Assembly: GCF_013387495.1 (NCBI RefSeq)
Contig: NZ_JABZEE010000032.1
Location: forward strand, 62,001 to 126,000
Origin: Streptomyces sp. PKU-EA00015
Lineage (GTDB): Bacteria; Actinomycetota; Actinomycetes; Streptomycetales; Streptomycetaceae
Direction of reading: 5' to 3'
Length of the DNA: 64,000 nt
A program made the translations under genes and the position numbers. The notes below the pieces were generated by a model that searched no databases, had not been told where the DNA came from, and saw nothing but the letters and a program-made list of their open reading frames with translations. Shown here piece after piece: positions 31,703 through 40,158 of the stretch; the stretch's first letter is position 1; each line of letters opens with the position of its first letter.

Positions 31703-33151
31703 TCACTTCTTGCGGCCGCGCTTCTCGCGCACCCGCACCGAGATGTGGATCGGCGTGCCCTCGAAGCCGAACTCCTCGCGCAGGCGGCGCTCGACGAAGC
31801 GCCGGTAGCCGTGCTCCAGGAAGCCGGAGGCGAAGAGGACGAACCGGGGCGGCTTGGTGCCCGCCTGCGTACCGAACAGGATGCGGGGCTGCTTGCCGCC
31901 GCGGATCGGGTGCGGGTGGGCGGCGACGAGCTCGCCGAGGAAGGCGTTCAGCCGGCCCGTGGGGACACGGGTCTCCCAGCCGGCGAGCGCGGTCTCGATC
32001 GCCGGGACCAGCTTCTCCATGTGGCGGCCGGTGAGAGCCGAGACGTTGACCCGCGGCGCCCAGGCGACCTGGCCGAGCTCGGTCTCGATCTCCCGCTCCA
32101 GGTAGTAGCGGCGCTCCTCGTCGAGGGTGTCCCACTTGTTGTACGCGATGACCATGGCCCGGCCCGCCTCGACGGCCATGGTGATGATGCGCTGGTCCTG
32201 GACGCTGATCGACTCGCTCGCGTCGATCAGGACGACGGCGACCTCCGCCTTCTCCACGGCGGCGGCGGTGCGCAGGGAGGCGTAGTAGTCCGCGCCCTCC
32301 TGGAGGTGGACGCGGCGGCGGATGCCGGCCGTGTCGACGAACTTCCAGGTGACACCGCCGAGTTCGATCAGCTCGTCGACCGGGTCACGGGTGGTGCCCG
32401 CCAGCTCGTTGACGACGACGCGCTCCTCGCGCGCGACCTTGTTCAGCAGGGAGGACTTGCCCACGTTCGGGCGGCCGATGAGGGCGATGCGGCGCGGGCC
32501 GCCGACCACGTTGCCGAAGGTCTGCGCCGGGGCGTCCGGCAGGGCCTCCAGAACGGCGTCGAGCATGTCGCCCGTGCCGCGGCCGTGCAGCGCGGAGACG
32601 GGGTGCGGCTCGCCGAGGCCCAGCGACCACAGGGCGGTGGCGTCGGCCTCGCCGCTCGGTCCGTCGACCTTGTTGGCGCACAGCACGACGGGCTTGCCCG
32701 CGCGGCGCAGAAGCTTGACGACGGCCTCGTCGGTGTCCGTGGCGCCGACCGTGGCGTCGACGACGAAGACGACCGCGTCGGCGGCCTCGATGGCGTACTC
32801 GGCCTGGGCGGCGACGGACGCGTCGATGCCGAGGACGTCCTGCTCCCAGCCGCCGGTGTCGACGACCTTGAAACGGTGCCCCGCCCACTCGGCCTCGTAG
32901 GTGACGCGGTCGCGGGTGACGCCGGGCTTGTCCTCGACGACGGCCTCACGGCGGCCGATGATGCGGTTCACCAGGGTCGACTTGCCGACATTGGGGCGGC
33001 CGACGACGGCGAGGACGGGCAGCGGGCCGTGGCCCGCCTCCTCGATCGCGCCCTCGACGTCCTCGACGTCGAAGCCCTCTTCCGCGGCGAGCTCCATGAA
33101 CTCCGCGTACTCGGCGTCGCCGAGCGCTCCGTGGTCGTGCTGGTCGTTCAT
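31703..33151 (-). CDS. der: Ribosome biogenesis GTPase Der (EngA)
   Basis: A 482-residue double GTPase required for 50S subunit assembly. The first G domain: P-loop VVGRPNVGKST, DTGGWEQD, NKVDGPSG. The second: IGRPNVGKSS, DTAGIRRR, YNKWD. A C-terminal KH-like domain follows (EFGFEGTPIHISVRVREKRG). ATG 33151 (MNDQHDHGALGDAEY) gives the acidic N-terminal extension of about 60 residues normal in actinomycetes. First downstream member of a tyrA-cmk-plsC-der block on the minus strand. The plsC-der gap is about 60 bp. Confidence 0.97.
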   Translation of the reverse strand: MNDQHDHGALGDAEYAEFMELAAEEGFDVEDVEGAIEEAGHGPLPVLAVVGRPNVGKSTLVNRIIGRREAVVEDKPGVTRDRVTYEAEWAGHRFKVVDTGGWEQDVLGIDASVAAQAEYAIEAADAVVFVVDATVGATDTDEAVVKLLRRAGKPVVLCANKVDGPSGEADATALWSLGLGEPHPVSALHGRGTGDMLDAVLEALPDAPAQTFGNVVGGPRRIALIGRPNVGKSSLLNKVAREERVVVNELAGTTRDPVDELIELGGVTWKFVDTAGIRRRVHLQEGADYYASLRTAAAVEKAEVAVVLIDASESISVQDQRIITMAVEAGRAMVIAYNKWDTLDEERRYYLEREIETELGQVAWAPRVNVSALTGRHMEKLVPAIETALAGWETRVPTGRLNAFLGELVAAHPHPIRGGKQPRILFGTQAGTKPPRFVLFASGFLEHGYRRFVERRLREEFGFEGTPIHISVRVREKRGRKK

Positions 33152-33212
33152 GAAGTCCGTTCCTCGTTCGTCACTGGGCCGCGAGCTCCGCAGCCCATTA
33201 CTCAAGTCTGGC

Positions 33213-33857
33213 CTAGCGCCCGGTCAGGCGCTTTGCGTTTTCCAGGTGGGCGGTCAGCCGCTCCTGGATGCGTACGGTGGCCTCGTCCAGCGCCTTGCGC
33301 GTACGCCGTCCACCGCTGTCCCCGGCCTCGAAGGCGTCGCCGAAGACGACGTCGACCTTGCTGCGCAGCGGCGGGAGTGCCCGTATCAACCGTCCGCGGC
33401 GCTCCGTGCTTCCCAGTACGGCGACGGGCACGATGGGCGCGCCGCTGCGGACGGCGAAGTACGCGAGGCCCGCGCGCAGCGAGGCGAAGTCGCCCTCGCC
33501 CCTGGTGCCCTCGGGGAAGATGCCGAGGACGCCGCCGTTCTCCAGGACGCCCAAGGCGCCCGCGATGGCGGTGCGGTCGGCTGCCGTACGGTCCACCTTG
33601 AGCTGCCCGATTCCGGTCAGGAACGGGTCCAGGGGGCCGACGAACGCCTCTTTCTTGATCAGGAAGTGCACGGGCCGGGGGGCGGTGCCCATGAGCATCG
33701 GCCCGTCGATGTTGTGCGCGTGGTTCACCGCGAGGATGACCGGGCCGGCCGCCGGGACCCGCCAGGCGCCCAGGACGCGCGGCCTCCACAGTCCGTACAT
33801 CAGGCCGATGCCGATGCCCCGCCCGACGGCCGCGCCCTTCTCCGAGGGGACGGTCAC
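33213..33857 (-). CDS. plsC: 1-acyl-glycerol-3-phosphate acyltransferase (PlsC family)
   Basis: A 214-residue membrane-associated acyltransferase for phosphatidic acid synthesis or a related lysolipid. The catalytic HX4D motif is in VNHAHNIDGPM, the substrate motif FPEGTRGEG follows, and the third block IVPVAVLGS is present. GTG 33857 overlaps the cmk stop (GTGA). In actinomycetes this gene is conserved between cmk and der, so its product may serve membrane growth together with these housekeeping genes. The enzymatic class is clear; the acyl acceptor is not. Confidence 0.92.
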   Translation of the reverse strand: MTVPSEKGAAVGRGIGIGLMYGLWRPRVLGAWRVPAAGPVILAVNHAHNIDGPMLMGTAPRPVHFLIKKEAFVGPLDPFLTGIGQLKVDRTAADRTAIAGALGVLENGGVLGIFPEGTRGEGDFASLRAGLAYFAVRSGAPIVPVAVLGSTERRGRLIRALPPLRSKVDVVFGDAFEAGDSGGRRTRKALDEATVRIQERLTAHLENAKRLTGR

Positions 33858-34525
33858 CTGGCGGCCCGCTTCTCCTCGACGAGGGTCACGACGCACTCGA
33901 TGACCTGCTGGAGGGTGAGGTCGGTGGTGTCGACCTCGACCGCGTCGTCCGCCTTGGCGAGGGGGGAGGTCTTGCGGCTGGAGTCGGCCGTGTCGCGCTT
34001 GATGAGAGCCTCGCGGGTGGCGGCGACGTCGGAGCCCTTGATCTCGCCGCTGCGGCGGGCGGCCCGCGCCTCGGGCGAGGCGGTCAGGAAGATCTTCAGG
34101 TCGGCGTCGGGGAGGACGGTGGTGCCGATGTCGCGTCCCTCGACGACGATGCCCTTCTCGGCGGCCGCGGCGATGGACCGCTGCAGCTCGGTGATCCGGG
34201 TGCGCACCTCGGGCACGGCGCTCACGGCGCTGACCTTGGAGGTGACGTCCTGCGTACGGATGGGGCCGGCGGCGTCGAAGCCGTCGACGGTGATGGTCGG
34301 CGCGGCCGGATCGGTGCCGGACTCGATGACGGGCTTGTCGGCGACGGCGGCGACGGCGGCCGGGTCGGCGACGTCGATGCCGTTGCTGATCATCCACCAG
34401 GTGATCGCCCGGTACTGGGCGCCGGTGTCCAGGTAGCTCAGGCCCAGCGTTGAGGCGACGGCCTTGGAGGTGCTCGACTTGCCCGTGCCGGAGGGGCCAT
34501 CGATGGCGACGATCACGGATTCCAC
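33854..34525 (-). CDS. cmk: Cytidylate kinase
   Basis: Phosphorylates CMP and dCMP with ATP. 223 residues. P-loop DGPSGTGKSSTSKAVA, CMP-binding DTGAQYRAITW and VVEGRDIGTTVLPDADLKIF, and LID arginines (SPEARAARRSGEIKG). GTG 34525 (MESVIVAIDG) is chosen since AAAGGTG stands about 9 nt upstream; a GTG four codons earlier overlaps that element. It overlaps plsC by four bases, and a 164-bp gap separates it from tyrA. Confidence 0.96.
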   Translation of the reverse strand: MESVIVAIDGPSGTGKSSTSKAVASTLGLSYLDTGAQYRAITWWMISNGIDVADPAAVAAVADKPVIESGTDPAAPTITVDGFDAAGPIRTQDVTSKVSAVSAVPEVRTRITELQRSIAAAAEKGIVVEGRDIGTTVLPDADLKIFLTASPEARAARRSGEIKGSDVAATREALIKRDTADSSRKTSPLAKADDAVEVDTTDLTLQQVIECVVTLVEEKRAAR

Positions 34526-34689
34526 GGTGTCGGACACCTTTCGGGTTCGCGGGAGAGGGCGGCGGGAGTGCCGAAGGCCCCGCCACAAGGTTACCGAGTG
34601 CCGGGCGACGTCTTTACCGGGCGGCGCCTTTGCCCGCCCCCGCCCCGGGCCCGGGATGGGGGCGGCCTGGGCGGCCCGGGCGGACCGCG

Positions 34690-35775
34690 CTACTGGCGGA
34701 GTGCCCAGCCGCGCTCGCGGAGGGAGGCGCTGAGGACCTGGGCCGCCGCCGGTTGCACCATCAGTTGCACGACGCCCGCCTGCTGGCCCGTCGCGTGTTC
34801 GATGCGGACGTCCTCGATGTTCACGCCCACCCGGCCCGCGTCCGCGAAGATGCGGGCAAGCTCGCCGGGCTTGTCGCTGATGAGGACCGCGACGGTCTCG
34901 TACGCCGCCGGTGCCGCGCCGTGCTTGCCGGGGACGCGGGCGCGGCCGGCGTTGCCGCGCCGCAGCACGTCCTCGATGCCCTCCGCACCGGTGCGCCGCT
35001 TGGACTCGTCGGCGGCCTGCAGCGCCCGCAGCGACTGGACCGTCTCGTCCAGGTCCGCGGCGACGCCGGCCAGCACGTCGGCCACCGGTCCGGGGTTCGC
35101 GGACAGGATGTCCAGCCACATCCGGGGGTCGGACGCCGCGATCCGGGTCACGTCCCGGATGCCCTGCCCGCACAGCCGTACGGCGGTGTCGTCGGCGTCC
35201 TCCAGGCGGGCCGCGACCATCGAGGAGATGAGCTGTGGGGTGTGCGAGACGAGGGCGACGGCGCGGTCGTGGGCGTCCGCGTCCATCACGACGGGGACGG
35301 CCCGGCACAGCGCGACCAGTTCCAGTGCGAGGTTCAGCACCTCGGTGTGGGTGTCGCGTGTGGGCGTGAGCACCCAGGGGCGGCCCTCGAAGAGGTCGGC
35401 GGTGGCCGCCAGGGGCCCGGAGCGCTCCTTGCCGGACATCGGGTGCGTACCGATGTACGCCGACAGGTCCGCGCCCAGCGCCTCCAGCTCGCGGCGGGGC
35501 CCGCCCTTGACGCTGGCGACGTCGAGGTAGCCGCGCGCGACGCCCGCGCGCATCGCCTCGGCGAGCGCGGTGGCGACGTGCGCGGGCGGCACCGCGACGA
35601 CGGCGAGGTCCACAGGCCCCTCGGGCGGCTCGTCCGTGCCCGCGCCCAGCGCGGCGGCCGTGCGGGCCTGCGCCGCGTCGTGGTCGACGAGGTGCACCTC
35701 GACGCCGCGCCCCGCGAGAGCGAGCGCGGCGGACGTGCCGATCAGTCCTGTTCCGATGACGAGCGCGGTTCTCAC
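34690..35775 (-). CDS. tyrA: Prephenate dehydrogenase
   Basis: Oxidises prephenate to 4-hydroxyphenylpyruvate with NAD(P) in tyrosine biosynthesis. 361 residues. Rossmann start ALVIGTGLIGTSAALAL with acidic HLVDHD after strand 2; substrate residues in GTHPMSGKERSG and ALVSHTPQLISSMV. A C-terminal ACT domain (AVLISDKPGELARIFADAGR, then VGVNIEDVRIEH) probably gives feedback control by tyrosine. GTG 35775 is the start that retains the glycine-rich loop; open sequence upstream is antisense to the DUF952 and Rieske genes. No chorismate mutase is fused or adjacent. Confidence 0.95.
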   Translation of the reverse strand: MRTALVIGTGLIGTSAALALAGRGVEVHLVDHDAAQARTAAALGAGTDEPPEGPVDLAVVAVPPAHVATALAEAMRAGVARGYLDVASVKGGPRRELEALGADLSAYIGTHPMSGKERSGPLAATADLFEGRPWVLTPTRDTHTEVLNLALELVALCRAVPVVMDADAHDRAVALVSHTPQLISSMVAARLEDADDTAVRLCGQGIRDVTRIAASDPRMWLDILSANPGPVADVLAGVAADLDETVQSLRALQAADESKRRTGAEGIEDVLRRGNAGRARVPGKHGAAPAAYETVAVLISDKPGELARIFADAGRVGVNIEDVRIEHATGQQAGVVQLMVQPAAAQVLSASLRERGWALRQ

Positions 35776-35934
35776 TGGGCCATGTCCTTGCGGTGTCCTT
35801 GCCTGGGTGACGCGGAGCGGGGTGCGGCGTCTGGGGGCGGCTGCTGCGTTCAGCCTAGTCAGCGCGTCCGGGCCGGGCCGCGACGACCGCTCCCCGAGAC
35901 GCCCGCGCCCCGGCGCCTGCGCTACAACTGGCGC

Positions 35935-36267
35935 ATGCTCTTTCATGTCGTGCCGGTGGACGAGTGGACTGCCGACGTCGCCGGCCCGTACGCCCCGGCC
36001 TCCCTCACGTCCGAGGGCTTCGTGCACTGCTCCGCGGACGAGTCCGCCGCGCTCGCCGTCGCGGACGGCCCGTACCGCGACGTGGCGGACCTGCTGGTGC
36101 TGGTCATCGACGAGTCGCTGCTCACCGCCGAGGTCCGCTGGGAGGGCTCCCGGGACATGCTCTTCCCGCATGTGTACGGCCCGGTCGAGCGGGCGGCCGT
36201 GACCGGGGTGCTCGCCGTACGGCGGGACGAGGACGGCCACGCCCGGGAACTGACGCCCTGGGTCTGA
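35935..36267 (+). CDS. DUF952 family protein
   Basis: A 110-residue cytoplasmic protein of the DUF952 family, which has an ADP-ribosyltransferase-like fold in related structures; no activity is assigned to this protein. Typical sequence: MLFHVVPVDEW, LTSEGFVHCSADE, RWEGSRDMLFPHVYGPVERA. Start ATG 35935. It is divergent from tyrA, with 159 bp between starts. Confidence 0.9.
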   Translation: MLFHVVPVDEWTADVAGPYAPASLTSEGFVHCSADESAALAVADGPYRDVADLLVLVIDESLLTAEVRWEGSRDMLFPHVYGPVERAAVTGVLAVRRDEDGHARELTPWV

Positions 36268-36400
36268 ACGCCCGGCGCTCTTCGGTGGGCCGGCGGACGG
36301 ACATGCCTGCGCGGTTGCTTCACCACAGGTGCCGGGAGCGCAAGGATGCTGGTGCCCCGGTGGTCGGGGCGAGAAGCGTTCCGAACCGAGGGAGAGTGAC

Positions 36401-36850
36401 ATGGACACGCGCCGAAGGTCGGTCCTGGCGGCGGGAGCGGCGGGAGCCGTCGCGCTGGTGACGGGCTGCGGGGAGGGAGACGGGGGCGACGCGTCCACGC
36501 CCCAGGACCCCGCGGAGGGGGCCACGACACCGACGGACGGCGCGTCGGCTCCGGCGCCGGCCGGCGAGGAACTGGCCAGGACCGCGGACATCCCGGTCGG
36601 CGGCGGAACCGTCTTCAAGGAGCAGGAGGTCGTGGTGACTCAGCCGGCGGCCGGGCAGTTCAAGGCGTTCTCCGCGATCTGCACGCATCAGCGGTGCACC
36701 GTGGGCTCGGTCAGCGACGGTCTCATCAACTGCCCCTGTCACAACAGCAAGTTCCGCATCGAGGACGCCTCGGTCGCGGCGGGCCCGGCGACGCGGCCGC
36801 TGCCGGCGAAGCAGATCACCGTCGAGGGGGACTCCATCCTGCTCATGTGA
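36401..36850 (+). CDS. Rieske [2Fe-2S] Tat-exported lipoprotein
   Basis: A 149-residue exported iron-sulfur protein. The twin-arginine signal MDTRRRSVLAAGAAGAVALVT leads into lipobox VTGC, so it is probably lipid-anchored outside the membrane. A Pro/Thr/Ala linker spans about residues 25-55. The cluster ligands are CTHQRC and CPCHNS, giving the two Cys and two His. The family (QcrA-like small Rieske proteins) is common in Streptomyces, and the redox partner is unknown. Start ATG 36401 has GAGGGAG 6 nt upstream. The gap to the next same-strand gene is 30 bp, so co-transcription with the nucleotidyltransferase is possible. Confidence 0.9.
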   Translation: MDTRRRSVLAAGAAGAVALVTGCGEGDGGDASTPQDPAEGATTPTDGASAPAPAGEELARTADIPVGGGTVFKEQEVVVTQPAAGQFKAFSAICTHQRCTVGSVSDGLINCPCHNSKFRIEDASVAAGPATRPLPAKQITVEGDSILLM

Positions 36851-36880
36851 CCGCCGGCGCGGTGTCGTAGCCTCGCGCGC

Positions 36881-37561
36881 ATGACTCCAGAGGCTCTCGT
36901 CCGCGATCACACGATCTACTCCTGTGTCATGGGGTCGCGGGCGTTCGGACTGGCGACGGAGTCGAGCGACACGGACCGCCGCGGGGTCTTCCTGGCCCCG
37001 ACCGCGCTGTACTGGCGGTTCGCCAAGCCGCCGACGCACGTGGAGGGCCCGGCGGAGGAGCAGTTCTCGTGGGAGCTGGAGAGGTTCCTCGAACTTGCCC
37101 TGCGCGCCAACCCGAACATCCTGGAGTGCCTGCACTCCCCGCTCGTCGAGCACGTCGACGACACGGGCCGCGAACTGCTCTCCCTGCGCGGAGCGTTCCT
37201 TTCCCGCCGGGCGCACGAGACGTTCGTGCGGTACGCGGACGGGCAGCGCAGAAAGCTGGAGGCCGACGTACGGCAGTACGGCACGCCCCGCTGGAAGCAC
37301 GCCATGCACCTCCTCCGCCTGCTCACCAGCTGCCGCGACCTGCTGCGCACGGGCGAGCTGGTGATCGACGTCGGCGCCGACCGCGACCGGCTCCTGGAGG
37401 TCAGGCGGGGCGAGGTGCCGTGGGAGCGGGTCGAGTCGTGGATGACCCGCCTGTCCGAGGAGGCCGACTCGGCGGCCCCCACCACCCCGCTCCCACCGGA
37501 ACCGGACCGCGCCCGGGTGGAGGACTTCCTGGTGCGGGCGCGAAGAGCGTCGACCGGGTGA
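36881..37561 (+). CDS. COG3541-type nucleotidyltransferase
   Basis: A 226-residue Pol-beta-superfamily nucleotidyltransferase of the YcgL (COG3541) type. The active-site signature GSRAFGLATESSDTD has the GS pair and the DxD metal ligands; the third acidic residue probably lies in QFSWELERFLELAL. The rest is helical (NPNILECLHSP; RWKHAMHLLRLLTSCRDLLR). The substrate is unknown; related enzymes are found near RNA-repair and NAD-linked genes in other bacteria. It stops 9 bp from the stop of a second COG3541 gene on the opposite strand. The two are homologous but clearly divergent. Confidence 0.88.
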   Translation: MTPEALVRDHTIYSCVMGSRAFGLATESSDTDRRGVFLAPTALYWRFAKPPTHVEGPAEEQFSWELERFLELALRANPNILECLHSPLVEHVDDTGRELLSLRGAFLSRRAHETFVRYADGQRRKLEADVRQYGTPRWKHAMHLLRLLTSCRDLLRTGELVIDVGADRDRLLEVRRGEVPWERVESWMTRLSEEADSAAPTTPLPPEPDRARVEDFLVRARRASTG

Positions 37562-37570
37562 GGCGGCGCG

Positions 37571-38428
37571 TCAGTACGTCTCTTCGGCCCGCTGGGCCGC
37601 CAAGGCGCCCGTGAGCGGTGTGCCCTCGGTGCCGCTGCGCACCCGCCGAAGGACCTCCATGGTGATGTCGGGGTCGTTCGCCATGCGCGTCCTGGTCACG
37701 AGCCGGCTCAGGGCTGCGAACGCGGACGGCTCGTCCGGGAGCTCCGTCCTGTCCTGCGATGCGTCCAGCGTCGCGTGGAGCGCCTCGACGTCCGTCCGGA
37801 CCCGTGCCTCGTCGACGCCGGCGGCCGAGCCGTGCTCGGCCTCGGACTTCGCGGCGATCAGCTCCGGCACGTACCCCGGCGCGCGCACATGGCCGAGCAG
37901 TGTGGGCAGATGGGCCTCGACCTCGCCGCTGCGCATCGCGTGAATGCCGGTCAGCAGCGCGCGGAACGTGTACAGCAGCGGCTTGAGCTCGCCGGTCTTC
38001 TCGAACAGCCGCCACTGTGTCCCCGCGAAGCCGCGGTAGTGATGCGCGTGGTGACGTGTCAGTACACCGGGTGCCAGCGACACGAGCTCCGCGTGCGCCT
38101 CGGTCGTCACGACGACGAGCGGCGACAGCAGCTGCTCCAGCACATAGCCGTTGCGCCGCAGCATCAGCCGGACGAACTTGCGCAGGTCGTGCGTGACCAG
38201 GTCCATCTCGACGCCGTCGCGCTCCCACATCCGCGTGGTCGTCTCGTCCGGCTCGTGCAGTCCGACGAGATCGGCGATGGGCAGCAGATGCGCACCCCGC
38301 AGATCCACGTCCGAGTCCCGGGACGGGAATCCGTACAGATGCGCCCCGGAGACCGTGGCGAAGACGAGGTGGCCGGGCTGCGGCGGCACGGCCGTGGCGA
38401 GGTCGGTCAGGTCGAGCTGATCGGTCAT
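37571..38428 (-). CDS. COG3541-type nucleotidyltransferase, last gene of NrtR operon
   Basis: A 285-residue second COG3541 protein. Its signature is GAHLYGFPSRDSDVDLRG: the DxD ligands are kept, but the serine of the usual GS pair is alanine. A further acidic motif is MDLVTHDLRKFV. The helical part reads NGYVLEQLLSPLVVVTTEAH and FAGTQWRLFEKTGELKPLLY. ATG 38428 lies only 3 bp after the ADP-ribosylglycohydrolase stop, so it is the last gene of that operon. The Ser-to-Ala change may alter nucleotide handling but does not by itself abolish metal binding. Confidence 0.88.
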   Translation of the reverse strand: MTDQLDLTDLATAVPPQPGHLVFATVSGAHLYGFPSRDSDVDLRGAHLLPIADLVGLHEPDETTTRMWERDGVEMDLVTHDLRKFVRLMLRRNGYVLEQLLSPLVVVTTEAHAELVSLAPGVLTRHHAHHYRGFAGTQWRLFEKTGELKPLLYTFRALLTGIHAMRSGEVEAHLPTLLGHVRAPGYVPELIAAKSEAEHGSAAGVDEARVRTDVEALHATLDASQDRTELPDEPSAFAALSRLVTRTRMANDPDITMEVLRRVRSGTEGTPLTGALAAQRAEETY

Positions 38429-38431
38429 GGA

Positions 38432-39442
38432 TCAAGCGTCCCAGAGCGCCCCCAGAGCCAGCAGCTCCTCCCCGTACTCGATGCGCTCCGCCCACTCGTC
38501 CGGCCACGCGTCCGCTCCCAGGTGCGCGCCCGCGAAGGCGCCCGTCAGGCAGGCGAGCGAGTCCGAGTCGCCCCTGGTGCAGGCCGCGCGGCGGAGGGCC
38601 GTCAGGGGGTCCTCGGGGAACATCAGGAAGCACAGCAGCGATGTCGCCAGGGCTTCCTCCGCGATCCAGCCGTCGCCGGTCGCCAGGCACGGGTCCAGCT
38701 CCGGCTCGGCGGAGCGCAGCGCGGCCGCCAGCCGTTCCAGGATCTGCAGGCACTCGTCCCAGCCGCGGGCGATGAAGGCCTCGGGTGTCGGGTCGTGGGA
38801 GTACGTCCACAGGTCGCCGAGCCAGCGCTCGTGGTAGCGCCCGCGGTTCTCGTACGCGTACGAGCGCAGCTGTCCGACCAGGCCGGTCGGCTCCGCGCCC
38901 TGCGCCAGCAGGTGCACCGCGCGTGCCGTGAGGTCGCTCGCCGCGAGTGCCGTCGGGTGCCCGTGCGTGAGCCCGGACTGCAGTTGCGCGGCCCCCGCGC
39001 GCTGGTCCTCGTCGAGGCCGGGTACGAGGCCGATCGGCGCGACGCGCATGTTGGCGCCGCAGCCCTTGGAGCCGATCTCGCTCGCCGCCTGCCAGGGGCC
39101 GTCGCCGTCCAGCTTCCGGCAGGCCACCAGGCAGGTCCGGCCGGGGGCCCGGTTGTTCTCCGGCGAGTGGTACCAGTCGACGAACTCCTCGCGCAGCGGG
39201 CGCTGCAGACGGGAGGCGACCAGCAGCCCGCGCTCCGTGGCGCTGCGCAGGGCCCGGCCGAGCGCGAGCGTCATCTGGGTGTCGTCGGTCACGACGGCGG
39301 GCTTCGGCAGTGCCATCTCCCGCCACGGGCCGCACTTGGCCAGGATCGAGGGCACGTCATTGAACTCGGTGGGGAAGCCCAGCGCGTCCCCGAGAGCCAG
39401 GCCGACGAGTGATCCCGTGGCGGCCCGCTTGGCGGTGGTCAT
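38432..39442 (-). CDS. ADP-ribosylglycohydrolase (DraG family)
   Basis: A 336-residue di-metal hydrolase of the ARH/DraG family, which removes ADP-ribose from proteins, nucleic acids or small molecules. The family's metal-binding sections are visible: GLALGDALGFPTEF near the start, VVTDDTQMTLALGRAL (the TDDT motif), and RRAACTRGDSDSLACLTGAFAGAHLG (the GDSD motif). ATG 39442 overlaps the NUDIX regulator stop in ATGA. Its substrate is unknown; the operon partners (an ADP-ribose-sensing type regulator and a nucleotidyltransferase) point to NAD-derived or nucleic-acid-linked ADP-ribose rather than nitrogenase. Confidence 0.93.
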   Translation of the reverse strand: MTTAKRAATGSLVGLALGDALGFPTEFNDVPSILAKCGPWREMALPKPAVVTDDTQMTLALGRALRSATERGLLVASRLQRPLREEFVDWYHSPENNRAPGRTCLVACRKLDGDGPWQAASEIGSKGCGANMRVAPIGLVPGLDEDQRAGAAQLQSGLTHGHPTALAASDLTARAVHLLAQGAEPTGLVGQLRSYAYENRGRYHERWLGDLWTYSHDPTPEAFIARGWDECLQILERLAAALRSAEPELDPCLATGDGWIAEEALATSLLCFLMFPEDPLTALRRAACTRGDSDSLACLTGAFAGAHLGADAWPDEWAERIEYGEELLALGALWDA

Positions 39443-40158
39443 GGCTGCCGTCCTTCCGGTCGCAGGAGTGGTGGGTGCAGCGCACAGGCGGTGCCCGTCC
39501 GGTAGAGGGCGGCCGGCTTCCCCCGGCCGCCGGTGCGGCGCGGTCCGCCCTCGACGGCCTCGACGAAGCCGGGGGTGGCGAGGACCTTGCGCCGGAAGTT
39601 GGGCCGGTCGAGCTCGACGCCCCAGACCGTCTCGTACACCTGCTGCAGTTCGCCGAGCGTGAACTGCGGTGGGCAGAAGGCCGTGGCCAGGCAGGTGTAC
39701 TCGAGCTTGGCGCCGATCCGGTCATGGGCGTCGGCGAGGATGCGGTCGTGGTCGAAGGCGAGCGGCCCGGCCCGGCCGAGGGGCGTCCAGCGGGCGTGGG
39801 CGGCGTCGCCGCCGCCGCGCGGTTCGGGCAGGCCCGGTACGAGTGCGGTGAACGCGACGGAGACGACGCGCATCCGCGGGTCGCGGTCCGGTTCGCTGTA
39901 GGTGCGCAGCTGTTCCAGGTGCAGTCCGGCCGCCGTGTGCCGGGACAGGCCGGTCTCCTCGGCCAGTTCGCGGCGGGCGGCCGCCTCGGCGGACTCGTCG
40001 GGCAGGAGGAATCCCCCGGGCAGCGCCCAGGCGCCGCGGTAGGGCTCCTGCCCCCGTTCGACGAGCAGGACGTGCAACTCGCCCTCGCGGACGGTGAAGA
40101 CGGCGAGGTCGACGGTGACGGCGAAGGGCGGGAAGGCGGCCGGGTCGTAGCCCTGCAT
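39439..40158 (-). CDS. nrtR: NrtR-type NUDIX transcriptional regulator
   Basis: A 239-residue protein with an N-terminal NUDIX domain (residues about 10-150) and a C-terminal winged helix. NUDIX box: GGFLLPDESAEAAARRELAE then ETGL, complete with the catalytic glutamates, so hydrolase activity is possible. In many NrtR proteins the domain only senses ADP-ribose. The wHTH reads FTLGELQQVYETVWGVELDR followed by PNFRRKVLATPGFVE, the NrtR hallmark. ATG 40158 (MQGYDPAAFPPFAVTVDLAV) overlaps the stop of the preceding small ORF (TGATG) and is preferred over an upstream in-frame extension that reads through a palindromic repeat. An NrtR-like palindrome precedes the operon. Autoregulation is likely. 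Confidence 0.88.
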   Translation of the reverse strand: MQGYDPAAFPPFAVTVDLAVFTVREGELHVLLVERGQEPYRGAWALPGGFLLPDESAEAAARRELAEETGLSRHTAAGLHLEQLRTYSEPDRDPRMRVVSVAFTALVPGLPEPRGGGDAAHARWTPLGRAGPLAFDHDRILADAHDRIGAKLEYTCLATAFCPPQFTLGELQQVYETVWGVELDRPNFRRKVLATPGFVEAVEGGPRRTGGRGKPAALYRTGTACALHPPLLRPEGRQP

